NCBI GenBank assembly: GCA_024760905.1
Contig: CM045750.1
Span: 10,658,919-10,722,918 of the forward strand
Direction of reading: 5' to 3'
Source: Plotosus lineatus
Taxonomy: Eukaryota > Chordata > Actinopteri > Siluriformes > Plotosidae
DNA: 64,000 nucleotides
Below, in pieces: positions 35,243 to 63,827 of this stretch. Made by a program: the position numbers and the translations under genes. The first letter of the stretch is position 1. Each line of letters opens with the position of its first letter. The notes beneath the pieces are model-generated. The model did no database searches. It had not been told where the DNA came from and saw only the letters and a program-made list of their open reading frames with translations.

Positions 35243-37233
35243 CTCAGCTGATTCTGAGCGAAGGCGGGGTACACCCTGGACAATTTGCAAGTGGTACCAA
35301 TAACTCCAAATTAATGTTATGGGCCAGAAAATATCTTCTCTCTGGAGCTCTGAAAACATTTAATCCTACTATAAAATTTGCAGGGATGCTGGAGCCTATC
35401 AGCTGGCATTGGGTGGGGTACACCCTGAACATCTTGCCAGACCATCCCAAGGCAAAACACACAATTATTCACACTCATGTCCACACTTAGGGGCAATTTG
35501 GAAAAAAAAACAACTACTGTGCATGTTTTTGGACTGTGGGAGGAAACGGGGAAAAAAGCATGGGGAGAACATGCCAACTCCACACTGAAATGGCTGAGAC
35601 TCGAACCCAGGACATTCTTTCTGTGAGACCGACATGCTAATCATTACCCTATAGTGCCACTCACATTTAAAACTTGTGCTAAAATGATCATTTTAAAACA
35701 CCGGCATCAGAACTACCGTATCAATCCAATTGATTTTCATTGTCAGGCAGATGTTTCTGTCTCTATGCGGAAATGATGTTATAGCTAAACAAGTTCTACA
35801 GTTCATGTTTCTAATTCATATTATTAAAAAAAAAAAAAACAAAGTGTAAAGTGTCCATGAACATTGCTGTGCTGTCGATGCCATAAAAGGAGTTATGGTA
35901 AAACTATGGAGTTGCCAGTCTGAGGATGTGGGTTCGCTTCTCCAGACAGTTTTTGGTTAAATTTCAGTTCAACCATTTACCATTCATAGATGTCTTGAAA
36001 ACACATGAACTCTATAGAAGCACATGGTGTTTGGTGCCTAATGCAAATCGATTGATTTTTTTACAGCTTCTAGCACAGATGCAGCTGCCATTTTCTGTGG
36101 AGGGAATTGTATCTTTGAGTCGTAATGACTTCCAACAGATGCTAAAGACACAGCAGCTGACACGTGAACAGTTCGATTTTGTGCACGATGTGCGGCGCCG
36201 CAGCAAAAACCGCATTGCTGCCCGTCGCTGCCGCAAGAGGAAACTGGATTGCATCCACAACTTGGAGGAGGAGATTGAAAAATTGGTGAGTCACTATGAT
36301 GAGGTGCCTCTTTGCTTCTAAACACTGATAATATCAAAGGAGTTTCTTAAACCTGAGTAAAGAAGCTGTCTTTTATTCGGTAATAATAGCGTGTGTGAAA
36401 AAAGCAGACATTTATTTTTTTAAACAGTCTAATATTCACTTTTCTTCCATTTCTACACAAATTACACAGTCTTCTGCTTAAGCCAGGGTCAGGTCGCGGG
36501 GCAGCTTATTTAAAAACAAACAAACAAAAATATAAACACTTAACACTAGTCCGCTGGCCCGTGGCAAGTAAGACGTCTTTAGGATGAGTGAAATTAGTAG
36601 CACGTCATCCTGCTGGCGACTTGATAAATCCAATGGAGAAATAAGATAAAGTGATGCTGACAAGTAAATACGAAGGAGGACTAATAGATTCATACATTTA
36701 CTTTGTCTTGATGGTCAGTAGCTGCCTTTTTTTTTTTTTTTTTTGCTAAATTCCACCCCTGCAGACCTAATGTTCAGTTTGGGTTTGACGTTATTTGCCT
36801 TTTTTTTTTTATTCCTTAGCGGAGTGAGAAAGAGAAGCTGACAGCTGAGAAACGACAACTGGGTCACATGAGATTAAAGACATGGGAGAATTACTCACTT
36901 CTCTATGACAGACTGTGTGCTGAGGCTAAACTGCAGCCTGAGCAGTTACAGGTATTCGCCAAGTATACCTCTTTGGCAGATTGCCCTTTCTCATCCCACC
37001 TGTCCACCAAAGCGCAGCTCTACCACCGCTCTCAGCCTGATCTTCAGCTCACGGCATCGTGCCTTGGCACTGACACTGGCATTCCTGAGCCTGGCACCTC
37101 CGCCAGATCTGCCAACAGTACGAATCATGAAGCTTCTGGTATCCGGTCTACCGAACCTCTGAACACAGGGAGCAGTGAGACCAGGTCCATCTCTTCAGAC
37201 CAAATCAGTAAACTTAAAAGAGATAAATTATAA
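21302..37233 (+). CDS. bach1: BACH1, BTB-CNC bZIP repressor (gene span, four coding exons)
   Basis: Complete coding set for BACH1, the heme-regulated nuclear repressor that pairs with small Maf proteins at MARE/ARE sites, for example in heme oxygenase and ferritin genes. Coding exons are 21314-21553, 22675-23838, 36067-36285 and 36820-37233. All junctions are phase 0 with GT..AG ends, giving 80+388+73+137 = 678 codons; human BACH1 is 736 aa. In order: an N-terminal BTB domain (about residues 15-125), a Ser/Cys-rich middle, an acidic stretch ([14 protein letters not shown]), then the CNC motif and basic leucine zipper. Six Cys-Pro dipeptides of the heme-binding type lie near residues 201, 219, 284, 308, 412 and 596. 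The exon at 21302 begins with 12 nt of 5'UTR after an acceptor, so at least one non-coding first exon lies upstream. The 12.2-kb third coding intron is full of transposons. Confidence 0.95.
21894..22480. repeat. Possible TTAA-flanked non-autonomous element in BACH1 intron
   Basis: TTAA followed by CCCTTTAACGCCCAGTGGGA at 21894. Near 22400 is 'ccttcaactttaaggggttc', whose match 'cttcaaccttaaagggttca' recurs at about 55857. Terminal symmetry is weak, so the piggyBac-like label is tentative. Confidence 0.3.
22675..23838 (+). CDS. bach1: BACH1 coding exon 2 (BTB C-half and heme-regulatory middle region)
   Basis: The acceptor ...tttccaag ends at 22674 and the donor gtgagc starts at 23839, leaving 388 codons in phase 0. 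It opens with [18 protein letters not shown], completing the BTB fold. The rest is low-complexity Ser/Cys/Glu-rich sequence with five Cys-Pro dipeptides. [10 protein letters not shown] is the best conserved of these with mammals; the others are SPCPVE, CCPTTN, EMCPGT and LECPFL. CP motifs in BACH1 bind heme, which releases DNA and promotes export and degradation. The acidic end ([13 protein letters not shown]) matches the mammalian ETDTEGDSESC. No stops or frameshifts occur. Confidence 0.94.
24039..27631 (+). mobile_element. CAGGGATCCCTC MITE, split by a LINE
   Basis: 24039-24340 matches the left part of the 45695 element ('acagggatccctcgctactt', 'tatgcggcttcagtgcgtcg', 'ccaaaacctcccaccaaaac'). 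27484-27631 matches its right part ('tgaatgtttattattacaag', 'ggtcgatcctacttcgtgga'). The right terminus is missing. Confidence 0.8.
24341..27483 (+). mobile_element. RTE-like LINE, near full length but degenerate (copy 3)
   Basis: About 3.1 kb. It has a 5'UTR-like start (cagccgtgagggg... 'gcgtcaggaagggcatccgg'), then an endonuclease domain: [40 protein letters not shown] and later [20 protein letters not shown] linker follows, then the reverse transcriptase ([39 protein letters not shown] at about 26697) and the C-terminal region. It ends in the tail 'ccctgaagggaaaagccgaa' plus AAG repeats. Several frameshifts and stops make it inactive. An imperfect target-site duplication (about 22 bp) flanks it at 24319-24340 and 27484-27506. 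Confidence 0.9.
27945..28225 (-). mobile_element. RTE-like LINE, short 3' fragment (copy 5)
   Basis: Minus-strand remnant encoding [39 protein letters not shown] and the 3' tail 'ctgaagggaacagccgaaag'. An internal deletion removed the SEYIG segment. 27632-27944 holds nothing recognised. Confidence 0.82.
28244..29233. mobile_element. Non-autonomous pogo/Tigger-like element
   Basis: TIRs CAGTGGTACCTCATCTTATG and CGTAAGGTGAGGTACCACTG are flanked by TA at both ends. 'agtggtttcgtaacctga' and 'ttttcgtttgttgggtct' are shared with the copy at 34443-35189. No transposase ORF. Confidence 0.85.
29240..29515 (-). repeat. SINE family A, internally deleted
   Basis: Tail (cattttctgtaaccgattaa) and head (accaccaggccaccactggt) are present, but the 'aagtcagcaatggttctt' body segment is missing. 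Confidence 0.75.
29895..30210 (-). repeat. SINE family B
   Basis: 'cattcattttctgaaccact', 'gtggggtacaccctggacag', 'atttggaacagccagttagc', 'gtgggaggaaactggaatac', and the head-side 'ctaactgctacaccactgtg'. 29516-29894 has no recognised feature. Confidence 0.75.
30421..30752 (+). repeat. SINE family A, near full length
   Basis: 'gcggtggtggcctagtggta' through 'gggggttcaagccccactca' to 'ttaggattaagcggttatag'. A TG/G-rich simple repeat lies just upstream at 30330-30380. Confidence 0.82.
31195..31420 (+). repeat. SINE-like repeat fragment (family E)
   Basis: 'cccttgagtagggcacccaa', 'ccccaactgctctctgggtg' and 'ctctggatgtgttcaatgca' are a phrase set common in fish SINE bodies. The tRNA-like head is absent. 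30753-31194 holds nothing recognised. Confidence 0.45.
31435..31728. mobile_element. Short MITE with inverted ends
   Basis: Ends TAGACACTCCCCTACTTGCG and TAAGTCGGGGAGCGTCTGTA. The interior includes 'tagtacgctgacgtaataac' and a (TA)n array at 31618-31685. Same family as the element at 8072-8258. Confidence 0.7.
31755..31965 (+). repeat. SINE family B, 5' part
   Basis: Head 'cagcatggtggcggtgtact', box 'cagggtcaagccctg', and 'ttttctcccacagtccaaag'. It stops before the 3' half. 31966-32700 contains no recognised gene; several short open frames there look like chance. Confidence 0.65.
32735..33071 (+). repeat. SINE family A with LINE-type 3' half (A2)
   Basis: The tRNA-like head and family A body are followed, instead of the usual tail, by 'gtgacaggaagggcatccga', 'ctgccaaatcaaacatgcga' and 'gtggcgactcccgag', then 'gggaaaaaaccgaaagga'. 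These match the 5'UTR and 3' end of LINE copy 3. A (TA)n array lies at 32706-32734. Confidence 0.8.
33071..34420 (+). mobile_element. RTE-like LINE with intact RT core (copy 4)
   Basis: A 260-codon open frame (33087-33866) covers most of the reverse transcriptase, including [37 protein letters not shown] and the complete catalytic box [18 protein letters not shown] at 33864-33866 separates it from a second frame (33873-34385) with [15 protein letters not shown] and [13 protein letters not shown]. The tail is 'gaagggagcagccgaaag' plus AAG repeats. It is 5'-truncated and abuts a SINE in the same orientation. Confidence 0.9.
34443..35189. mobile_element. Non-autonomous pogo/Tigger-like element, second copy
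   Basis: TIRs CAGTAGTACCTCACCTAACA and CGTAAGGTGAGGTACCACTG flanked by TA. About 750 bp, sharing its interior with 28244-29233 but lacking some 240 bp. Confidence 0.85.
35205..35665 (-). repeat. (CA)n array and rearranged SINE family B
   Basis: CA array at 35205-35240. The family B body appears twice ('ggcggggtacaccctggaca' at 35263 and 'gtggggtacaccctgaacat' at 35412), so two copies overlap or one was duplicated. Head-side 'gacatgctaatcattaccct' is at 35629. Confidence 0.65.
36067..36285 (+). CDS. bach1: BACH1 coding exon 3 (CNC domain and basic region)
   Basis: The acceptor tttttttacag ends at 36066 and the donor gtgagt starts at 36286; 73 codons, phase 0 at both ends. The CNC motif ([11 protein letters not shown]) is followed by the DNA-binding basic region ([19 protein letters not shown]) and the first heptads of the zipper (NLEEEIEKL). 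[12 protein letters not shown] carries the Asn, the paired Ala and the Cys-Arg of CNC bZIP factors. Mammals have AAQRCRKRK, so Q to R is the one change at the core. Confidence 0.94.
36820..37233 (+). CDS. bach1: BACH1 coding exon 4 (zipper end and C-terminus)
   Basis: The acceptor ttccttag ends at 36819 and the stop is TAA at 37231-37233, giving 137 codons plus stop. The leucine zipper continues ([14 protein letters not shown]...), followed by [15 protein letters not shown], which holds the sixth Cys-Pro motif and matches mammalian QILAKYSAADCPLS. The tail is Ser/Thr-rich and ends SKLKRDKL. It is less conserved than the zipper. The mammalian C-terminal CLS (DFCQQMTDKC type) is only weakly recognisable, so heme-dependent export may be tuned differently. 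Confidence 0.93.
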   Translation, partial: RSEKEKLTAEKRQLGHMRLKTWENYSLLYDRLCAEAKLQPEQLQVFAKYTSLADCPFSSHLSTKAQLYHRSQPDLQLTASCLGTDTGIPEPGTSARSANSTNHEASGIRSTEPLNTGSSETRSISSDQISKLKRDKL

Positions 37234-38070
37234 GGTGTTTCTTTTTGTATAATATTCATAAATCAGGAACAGCCCCTTTTTTGTTTACTACTAAACACAT
37301 TTTCTATTGCTGACAATCAGTGTGTTAGATTTTTGTCTTGATGGTTGTTTGTTGATTCTTTTGTGTGTGAAGGTCACGCTTGTGTCTCAATGTTACATCA
37401 ACTTTTTTTTATGAACCAAATAATATTTTTTATACTTCGAAGATAGGCTCCTCCCACTCACACTCCCGTGGACTTTTCATAGCGTCTCTTCGTGGCCGTT
37501 CTGATCTTTTGATTCCTGGACAGGTAATTAAGGATAGTGCATGTACGTAAGCGAGTATCTCACTGAGCGATGAATGTTTGGCGATAGCGACGCCTAACAA
37601 TTTGCTTTTTTTTTTTTTGATGATTTTGAACTATTCACTGTGTATTTATCAGTCGGTGAGATACCGACTGGTGATTTGTTGACAACTTTCTAGTATTATT
37701 CTGGCGAGTATTTCAAAACACTTGTCGAACTTTGGCGAGCAGTCAGTTCTTCTGCGACTGTTTCCCAAATGCTCTCTGAATCACCTTCATAAAGTGTCAC
37801 AATCACATAATGGTCACGTGACTGCAGACCTTCACCAACCATACACAGTTCTTGAACTGTTCTCCTAGAATTCTTCAAGTCACCACATTCCTGAGGAAGG
37901 TGAATGATTGAAAAATCGCTACCGACCACAAACTGTCGTGAGAATTTGCAGACCGTTTGGCAACACGTTCGGCGGAGATTCCTCACAAGTTTAAACACGT
38001 CCAAAGTGAGATTGATGAATGGTTGGAGAACATGCTGTCCATTTAGAGACTCAAACTGCTTCATCTTAAG
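37234..38070. other. BACH1 3'UTR and downstream sequence
   Basis: No coding feature. Possible poly(A) hexamers lie well downstream (AATAAA near 38456 and near 38810), so the transcript end cannot be fixed. A minus-strand open frame at 38064-37696 is not recognised. Confidence 0.4.
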
Positions 38071-38074
38071 CGCG

Positions 38075-39735
38075 AAGGCTGGAGACTATCTCAACCAACA
38101 CTGGGTGAAAGTGGGGTACACCCTGAACATTTTGCCAGACCATCACAGGACAACACATAACCATTCACACTCACAAATTAATTTAGTGTACTGTCCCTGT
38201 CTTTGGAATGTGGGAGCAAACCGGACTACCTGGGGGAAGCCCACACAAGCACGAGGCGAACATGCAAACTCTACACAGAAACACCCTCGCCGGGTTTACG
38301 ACTCGAACCCAGAACCTGCTCACTGTGAGATGAACGTGCTGACCACTATGGCACCGCAGTGCCATACTTGGAGACTATTTACAGAATTTTTGCTGAAGGA
38401 AAGATGAATTCGGCAAATCACCAACTGTTTACAAGCCCAGTAAGGGACACCTGACTAATAAAAACAATAATAAATTAAATTGCATTAATCATGGCGGAGG
38501 GGTAAAGTGTATGGACAGCTCAGGTATATGTGAATTTTCGGATTTTATTGCACAGTGTTATATTACACAAACAAAACTCTAGTTAGAGATGCTACAGCTA
38601 CCTGCGCTACTGGCACAGATCTGCCTTCAACCAAAATCTAACCGGATCTTCTCAGAACATCACAGGGTGAAACGTTTACAATCATTTTCTTTAAGGTTGA
38701 ATATACTTCCATAAATACTTTAAAATGCCTGAGAGTGTGATTACGCTGTTTCCTCTTTGCTCTTTTCTTGGAAGACCACGAATCATTTCACTTGTCTTAC
38801 TTGACAAATCAATAAATATTTCATCTGATTGACTTCACTCAGCACTCGATTGATTCCTTTTTTCATAAACATTCTGCTTTATCACAGTTTTAAAACCTGT
38901 GCTGTACACCTCTGTTTTTAATATTAAATAACTTGATTATAATGACGTTTATACCGTTACAGAAGCACCATCACAGAGAGCGTTTGTTGGTTGAGCTTAG
39001 TATTTCACCAGTAGGTGGCAGTACTTGAACAATTACTTTTGTTACAAAGTTACTGTTGGTAACAGATACACAATTCAAAAAGAGATTTCATTCATTTGTT
39101 GAACCCTATTAGGGTCACGGGGAGGTTAGAGCCTGTCACACCTGACTCTTTCTGAACAAGGTTGGGGTACACCCTGAACAGCTCACCAAACAATCACAGG
39201 GCAACACACATACAACCATTTACACTCACATTCACAACCAGAAACTGGTTTGGGTGTCTTTGGATTGAGGAAGGAACCTGGAGTACTTGAAGGAAACTCA
39301 TGCAAGCATGGGAAGACCATGCAAACTCCACCCAGTAAAACCCAAGCTTGGGAATCGAACTCATGGCCTTCTTGTTCTGAGGTGATTGTTCTGACTGTGC
39401 CATCATGCTGCCTCTGTTAACCAGTCACTCGCAAAGATTAATAGATTTATTTATTGCCTGAATTGCTTAATCGTAATCGGGTCACATGGAGAATGGAGCC
39501 TATCTCAGTTGACACTGATCAAAGGCAGGGTACACCTGAAAGAGCTCACCAGGCCATCACAGGGCAACACACAGTACTATTCTCATTCACAGCTAGGGGC
39601 AATTTGGAACAGCCAATTAACCCGATATGCATGGAAACCCAGGGAAGCACAGTGAAAACATGCAAACTCCACTGGGACTTGAACCAAGGACCTTCTTCCT
39701 AAGCACTATAATCAACCGTGCCGCCCTCTTGTAGA
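38075..39735 (-). repeat. Three SINE family B copies
   Basis: Copies at 38075-38365, 39090-39415 and 39455-39735, all in the same orientation. Each has 'gggtacaccctgaac'-type, 'gggcaatttggaacagcca'-type and 'catgcaaactc' segments to varying degree. 38366-39089 and 39736-40544 hold nothing recognised. Confidence 0.7.
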
Positions 39736-40544
39736 TTACGTAATTCCCCAGAACTCTGATAATTATTTGTCTTTCCCAATGAGATTGTTTGTAAAGGATC
39801 AAAGTGGTGGATGATGTCTTTGTAAATACTTCCTTTCCCAGATCACAATATGAAATCTGAGTAGTTTTTGTATGTTCAGTTATATAATAATTATTGAATT
39901 AAATCTTTAAGGTTATTCCCAACAGCTGTGACTCCAATAAAGCGGAATTATGCAGTAACAGAAAGACATTATTATCTGAATGAGGAGCACAGAAGAATAT
40001 AAATGTTGTGTTTCAAATATACTAATGTGCCATGAATGTTGTGCCTGAAGCAGGCAGGGCGGTTGGAGGCGGGTGTCGCTGCTCATTGGGGTAAAATGTG
40101 AGTTAAGATTCCGTACGGCTGTATTTACGGTAAAATCAGAATCCTTCTGACAGACTGTCCTGGAACTGTCATGTAGATGAAACGAAATGCAGAGGACAGA
40201 CAGAGACGCCGTAATCCACAGTCATGTTCATTCAAGATTAAAATACACAATAAAACAACTGGGATACTGATTAGGAGAAGATTAGCAGTCACATGACCAG
40301 TATTACAGATGTCTAAACCCAAGTGTGGAATTACTCAAAATAGGCCATGACTGAAGGAGAGGGGGGCGGCGGGGAGGGCGGGGGACGGACCTTAATCGAG
40401 CTTTACATTCATGTTGTCTCCTGTTGTGATTTCGGACTGGTCTCAACACATCATTTAATAAAACTCCAAGTGTTCCTGCTTCACATGTCTGAATAAAACT
40501 CAAATCTTTTATGATTGTCAAACTTCAACCCGTCTCAAAATTAC

Positions 40545-40663
40545 ATCCATTCATTTTCCGAACCTAATCATACTTTGGTCATGAGGTGGCTGAAGCCCAT
40601 CACAGCCAACTTTTAGTGAAAGCACAGTACACTCTGATCAGCTCACCAGTCCATCACAGGGCC

Positions 40664-40698
<35 letters not shown>

Positions 40699-40890
40699 CC
40701 ATTCACATTCACATGCTGGGGCAACTTGGAACAACCAATTTTCCAGATGTGCATGTCCTCAGGCTGCAGAAAGAAACCACAATACTCGGAAGAAACTCAG
40801 ACAAACACGGGGACAACATGCAAACTCCACACAGAACCCAGGACCTTCTTGCAGTGAGGTGGATGCTAACCACTGTGCCTCCCTTCACCA
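40545..40890 (-). repeat. SINE family B with internal (CA)n
   Basis: 'catccattcattttccgaac' to 'ctaaccactgtgcctccctt', with a CA array at 40667-40695 at the site where the family carries a short ACAC. Confidence 0.72.
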
Positions 40891-41199
40891 TCTTCCATCC
40901 ATTTAAAAATCCCACTTTTATTGCTTTAATGATTAGGCCAGTTGCATTACACATTGTCTGGTTGTACGATCCACGCAATTCTGCACTAATTAGTTGATTA
41001 GTTGTGATGTAAGCGGAGCAATACGGATCGAATTAAGGGATTTTACACCAGGTTCCACTTTAATGCCGGCGTCATACAGATGAGATCCAGATGAGGTGTT
41101 AATAAACTTTTTTCGAACCATTTTCCATTCGAACCATTTTTTCAAAACCATTTTCCCTTTGTGTAGAATTTCCTTGACATGGCATGATATGCCGAGTAT

Positions 41200-41640
41200 G
41201 GCTCCTCTGAGGTGGCTCGTAGTGGGCCATCATTAATTCTAATGCTACATTCAGCTTCACATGTATGATGATCAGCGGCGCGCACACAGTGAGCTCCATG
41301 ACGACTTGCCTCGCCAAGGTTGGAACGGGAGAACGCGAGTTGCTTGCACAGAGCGCCTACCTCAACCCCACAGAACACGTTTGGCTGAACTAGAATATCA
41401 ACTGGCCCAGGTGTCCCCACCTGACATCAGTGCCTGACCTTAATAAGGCTCTTGTGGATGAATCATCACAACTGCCCACAGCTACAGTCAAAAATCTATT
41501 AGAGAGCGTTCCGAGAAGAGAGAAATTTATTACAACAGCAAAGAGGAATGAAACCTGGAGCCCAACCATCAAGTAACACATATACAGAGTGTTATGGGTC
41601 AATTGTCCATAAACTTTTGTCCATATATACGTAGTATACA
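41200..41640. mobile_element. Non-autonomous transposon fragment related to 60785-61305
   Basis: Shares 'cacacagtgagctccatgac', 'aactggcccaggtgtcccca', 'aggctcttgtggatgaatca' and 'agagagaaatttattacaac' with the 60.8-kb copy. The 3' end 'ccataaacttttgtccatat' resembles the TIR there. The left end is lost. Confidence 0.6.
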
Positions 41641-41667
41641 AAATTATGATCAATATCCTCCTGACTG

Positions 41668-42315
41668 GGAGGCACGGTGACATAGTGGTGAGCACATCTG
41701 CTTCACAGATGTGAAGAAGGTCTGGGCGTTTGTGTGTGGAGTGTGCATGTTCTCCCTGCGCTTGTGTGGGTTTCCTCCGGGTACTACGGTTTCCTCCCAC
41801 AGTCCAAAGATATGCACAGTAGGTTAACTGGCTGTTCCAAATCACCCCTAGTATGAATGGTTGTGTGAGTGTTGGCCCTCGATTGGCCTGGTGAGCGGTT
41901 CAGAGTGTACCCCACCCTCACCCAGAGTCGGCTGAGATGGGCACCAGCCTCTCTGAAACCCTAGTTATGATTAAGCAATTCATAAAATGAATGAATAGCT
42001 CCCCTTGGGGTGGCCCGGTGGTAAGGTGCTGGATTACTCACCGTGAGGTTTGGGGTTCAAGCCCCATTGGCAATAGTTGTCACTGCTGTCCCTCCAGTGC
42101 AGCTAACTGTGCTATCAAAGGCCGGTCATGTCTCTGACTGTCTGTGGTGATACGCATGTAAAAGAACCATTGCTTATCTTCGTCAAGAGTCGGCCGCTTA
42201 GCCATCAGCGTGTTTCTGACCTGCGATGGCCTGGTGAGCTGTCCAGTGTGTACTCTGCCCTTGCCCAGAGTCGGCTGAGATGGGCACACGGTTCAGAAAA
42301 TGAATGAATGAATGA
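41668..42315 (+). repeat. SINE family B followed by SINE family A
   Basis: 41668-41998 is a nearly complete family B copy ('gaggcacggtgacatagtgg' to 'attaagcaattcataaaatg'). 42008-42312 is family A with a shortened tail. Both are in the same orientation. Confidence 0.8.
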
Positions 42316-42699
42316 ATCCCCCTTACTGCTTAATCATCTGGATTAACAGATGTGGCTGTTAACCCAGCACAAGCAGTCCGTTCTCATGAATCCAGTTGTT
42401 GTTGGTGTATATTTCTGCACGAACAGTGCAGTCGTTACACTGCACATCTGCACCATCTGTATTATCACGTTTTCCACTTCAGTCACTCATCCTTTAAACT
42501 CTGGGTGTGCTGCTTGCTAGAACTGATCACATTTAATATCAGAGGAAATAGACTGACCTTTGGCGATGACAGGATTTCTACAGAATAATTTAGCACACAC
42601 TATACAGTATTTCATATTTCACCTCCATCTTTCAACCTTCAAAGAAAACAAAGCTTGTGTGTTAGCTCCGGGAGAGCCAAACATATTTCAATCAAGTCA

Positions 42700-43195
42700 C
42701 TTCACTGATGATTATGGAGTAAAGACGTGCACGTTAGGCTTATTAGTCGTTCCAAATTGCCCCTACGTGTGAGTCATGATGGACTGCCGAGCTGTTCTGG
42801 GTGTACCTTGCCTTCGCTCACAGTTGGCTGAGATAGGCTTCACCCTCCCTGCGACCCTTTAATGATTAAACGAGTAAATATAGGAATGAACGAATGATGT
42901 GAAAATATATTTGAGAACTCACTGATTTGCTCAACCGCTTAATCCTATGATCTGAGTCAGAGGGAGGCTGCAGCCCAAACCATTTCAGGGCCAACATACA
43001 CACACGCATTCACATTTACACCTAGGGGCAATTTGGAACAGCCATTCAGTCTAAATGTGCATGTCTTTGAACTTTGGGAGGAAATCAGAGTACCCAGAGG
43101 AAGACCACGCAAGCAACAGTCAGAAGATTCAAATTCCACACAGAAATGCCGGAATCTTCTCGCTGTTAAGTGGACGCTACCCTGCTGCTTATGTT
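42700..43195. repeat. SINE family B fragments in both orientations
   Basis: 42735-42890 is a plus-strand 3' half. 42925-43195 is a minus-strand copy ('gaggctgcagcccaaacc' to 'ggacgctaccctgctgctta'). Confidence 0.6.
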
Positions 43196-43604
43196 TGACA
43201 ACAAAGTAATATTGTAAACACCCAAAAAAAAAATAAATAAATAAAAATCTAAATCCCAAACCATTCTTTTTACGATAGAAATAAACGGTTACCTTTTGAT
43301 CATGACATTAAAAGTGAATGACATGAAATTTGTACTGATCACTAACAGCCATTCAATTTGAAATGAAACCTTTTAAAGGGAACATATAGCAGGATTTCGG
43401 GGAGCACACTTTAATGTTGGAGTAATATGATTCTTGTCAGTGCATTAGGGAAATGTTCTGCGTCCATCAGAGAGCATGCACTAAATTGTGAGAACTTACA
43501 CAAAACAAGTTTAATTTATCTGTGCCATTTTTTTAAAGACCAAAGTACAACTTATAATTCATAAAGTCGACGACAGTGTTGTTTAAATTGAAACGTAAAA
43601 CCTA

Positions 43605-43610
43605 TTTATT
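43605..43610 (-). promoter_or_regulatory. Candidate GRIK1 poly(A) signal
   Basis: AATAAA on the minus strand (tttatt on plus), about 235-255 bp after the two possible stop codons. It is a plausible 3' end, but transcripts are needed to confirm it. Confidence 0.35.
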
Positions 43611-43864
43611 TCGGAAATTTGAGGTCTGGGCACAAAAATGTTTTGATGGAATAATAATATCACCGAATCTGACTGTTCTCCGTGTACAAAACAACATCAT
43701 GCTGTACTCCACTACCACAAAGTGAGATATACACTGTATGTCAATGTCCAAATTAATAAAAATAAATTAAATAAAACATTCAACTCTGCTCAATTAAACC
43801 AACTTCAATCCTCGCTCGTGCTCTTGGAACCTTTTCCAGTCTCTTTAAGCCACAGGTTCTTTCC

Positions 43865-62280
<18,416 letters not shown>

Positions 62281-62301
62281 CTACGAATAATGCAAAATGT
62301 A

Positions 62302-63827
62302 CTATGTCCTTCTCAAAAAATTAGCATATTGTGATTAAGTTCATTATTTTCTGTAATGTACTGATAAAAATTAAACTTTTATATATTTTAGATTCATTGC
62401 ACACCAACTGAAATATTTCAGGGTATTTAACTGTTTTAATACTGATGATTTTGGCATACAGCTCATAAAAACCCAAAATTCCTATCTCAAAAAATTAGCA
62501 TATTTCAGCCGACCAATAAAAAAAAAGTGTTTTTAATACAAAAAAAGTAAACCTTCAAATAATTATGTTCAGTTATGCACTCAATACTTGGTCGGGAATC
62601 CTTTTGCAGAAATGACTGCTTCAATGCGGCGTGGCATGGAGACAATCAGCCTGTGGCACTGCTGAGGTGCCCAGGATGCTTCGATAGCAGCCTTAAGCTC
62701 ATCCACAGTGTTGGGTCTGGTGTCTCTCAACTTTCTCTTCACAATATCCCACAGATTCTCTATGGGGTTCAGCTCAGGAGAGTTGGCAGGACAGTTGAGC
62801 ACAGTAATAGCATGGTCAGTAAACAATTTAGCAGTGGTTTTGGCACTGTGAGCAGGTGCCAGGTCGTGCTGAAAAATGAAATCTTCATCTCCATAAAGCT
62901 TTTCAGCAGGTGGAAGCATGAAGTGCTCCAAAATCTCCTGAAAGCTAGCTGCATTGACCCTGCCCTTGATAAAACACAGTGGACCAACACAAGCAGCTGA
63001 TATGGCTCCCCAGACCATCACTGACTGTGGGTACTTGACACTGGACTTCAGGCATTTTGGCATTTTCTTCTCCCCAGTCTTCCTCCAGACTCTGGCACCT
63101 TGATTTCTGAATGACGTGCAAAATTTGCTTTCATCCGAAGAAAGTACTTTGAATCACTGAGCAACAGTCCAGTGATGCTTCTCTGTAGCCCAGGTCAGGC
63201 GCGTCTGCCGCTGTTTCTGCTTCAAAAGTGGCTTGACCTGGGGAATGCAGCACCAGGTCCCCCAAGGTCTGGAATCGGCCCTTCACCACAATCTTCCTCA
63301 GGGTCCGGTCACCTCTTCTGGTTGTGCAGCGTTTTCTGCCACACCTTTTCCTTCCCACAGACGTCCCACTGAGGTGGCTTGATACAGCACTCTGGGAACA
63401 GCCTATTCGCTCAGAGATTTCTTTCTGTGTCTTACCCTCTGCTTGAGGGTGTCAATGATGGCCTTCTGGACAGCAGTCAGGTCGGCAGTCTTACCCATGA
63501 TTGGGGTTTTGAGTAATGAACCAGGCTGGGAGTTTTTAAAAGCCTCAGGAATCTTTTGCAGGTGTTTAGAGTTAATTGGTTGATTCAGATGATTAGGTTA
63601 ATAGCTCGTTTAGACTACCTGAACATGATATGCTAATTTTTTGAGATAGGAATTTTGGGTTTTTATGAGCTGTATGCCAAAATCATCAGTATTAAAACAA
63701 TAAAAGACCTGAAATATTTCAGTTGGTGTGCAATGAATCTAAAATATATGAAAGTTTAATTTTTATCAGTACATTACAGAAAATAATGAACTTTATCACA
63801 ATATGCTAATTTTTTGAGAAGTACTAG
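62302..63827 (-). mobile_element. Tc1-like transposon with long IR/DR ends
   Basis: About 1.53 kb, flanked by TA. Each end is an inverted repeat of about 200 bp carrying two direct copies of CAAAAAATTAGCATAT, the outer near 62315 and 63812, the inner near 62488 and 63632. The minus strand encodes the transposase DDE half (63063-62581): VMVWGAISAACVGPLCFI, FQHDLAPAHSAKTT, and NSPELNPIENLWDIVKRKL with the third catalytic acid. The N-terminal half is broken by frameshifts and appears to have lost about 90 bp near 63250 relative to the family as I recall it. Confidence 0.93.

Noticed and set aside
62575..63000. 141-codon plus-strand ORF as a gene
   Set aside because: Antisense of the Tc1 transposase.
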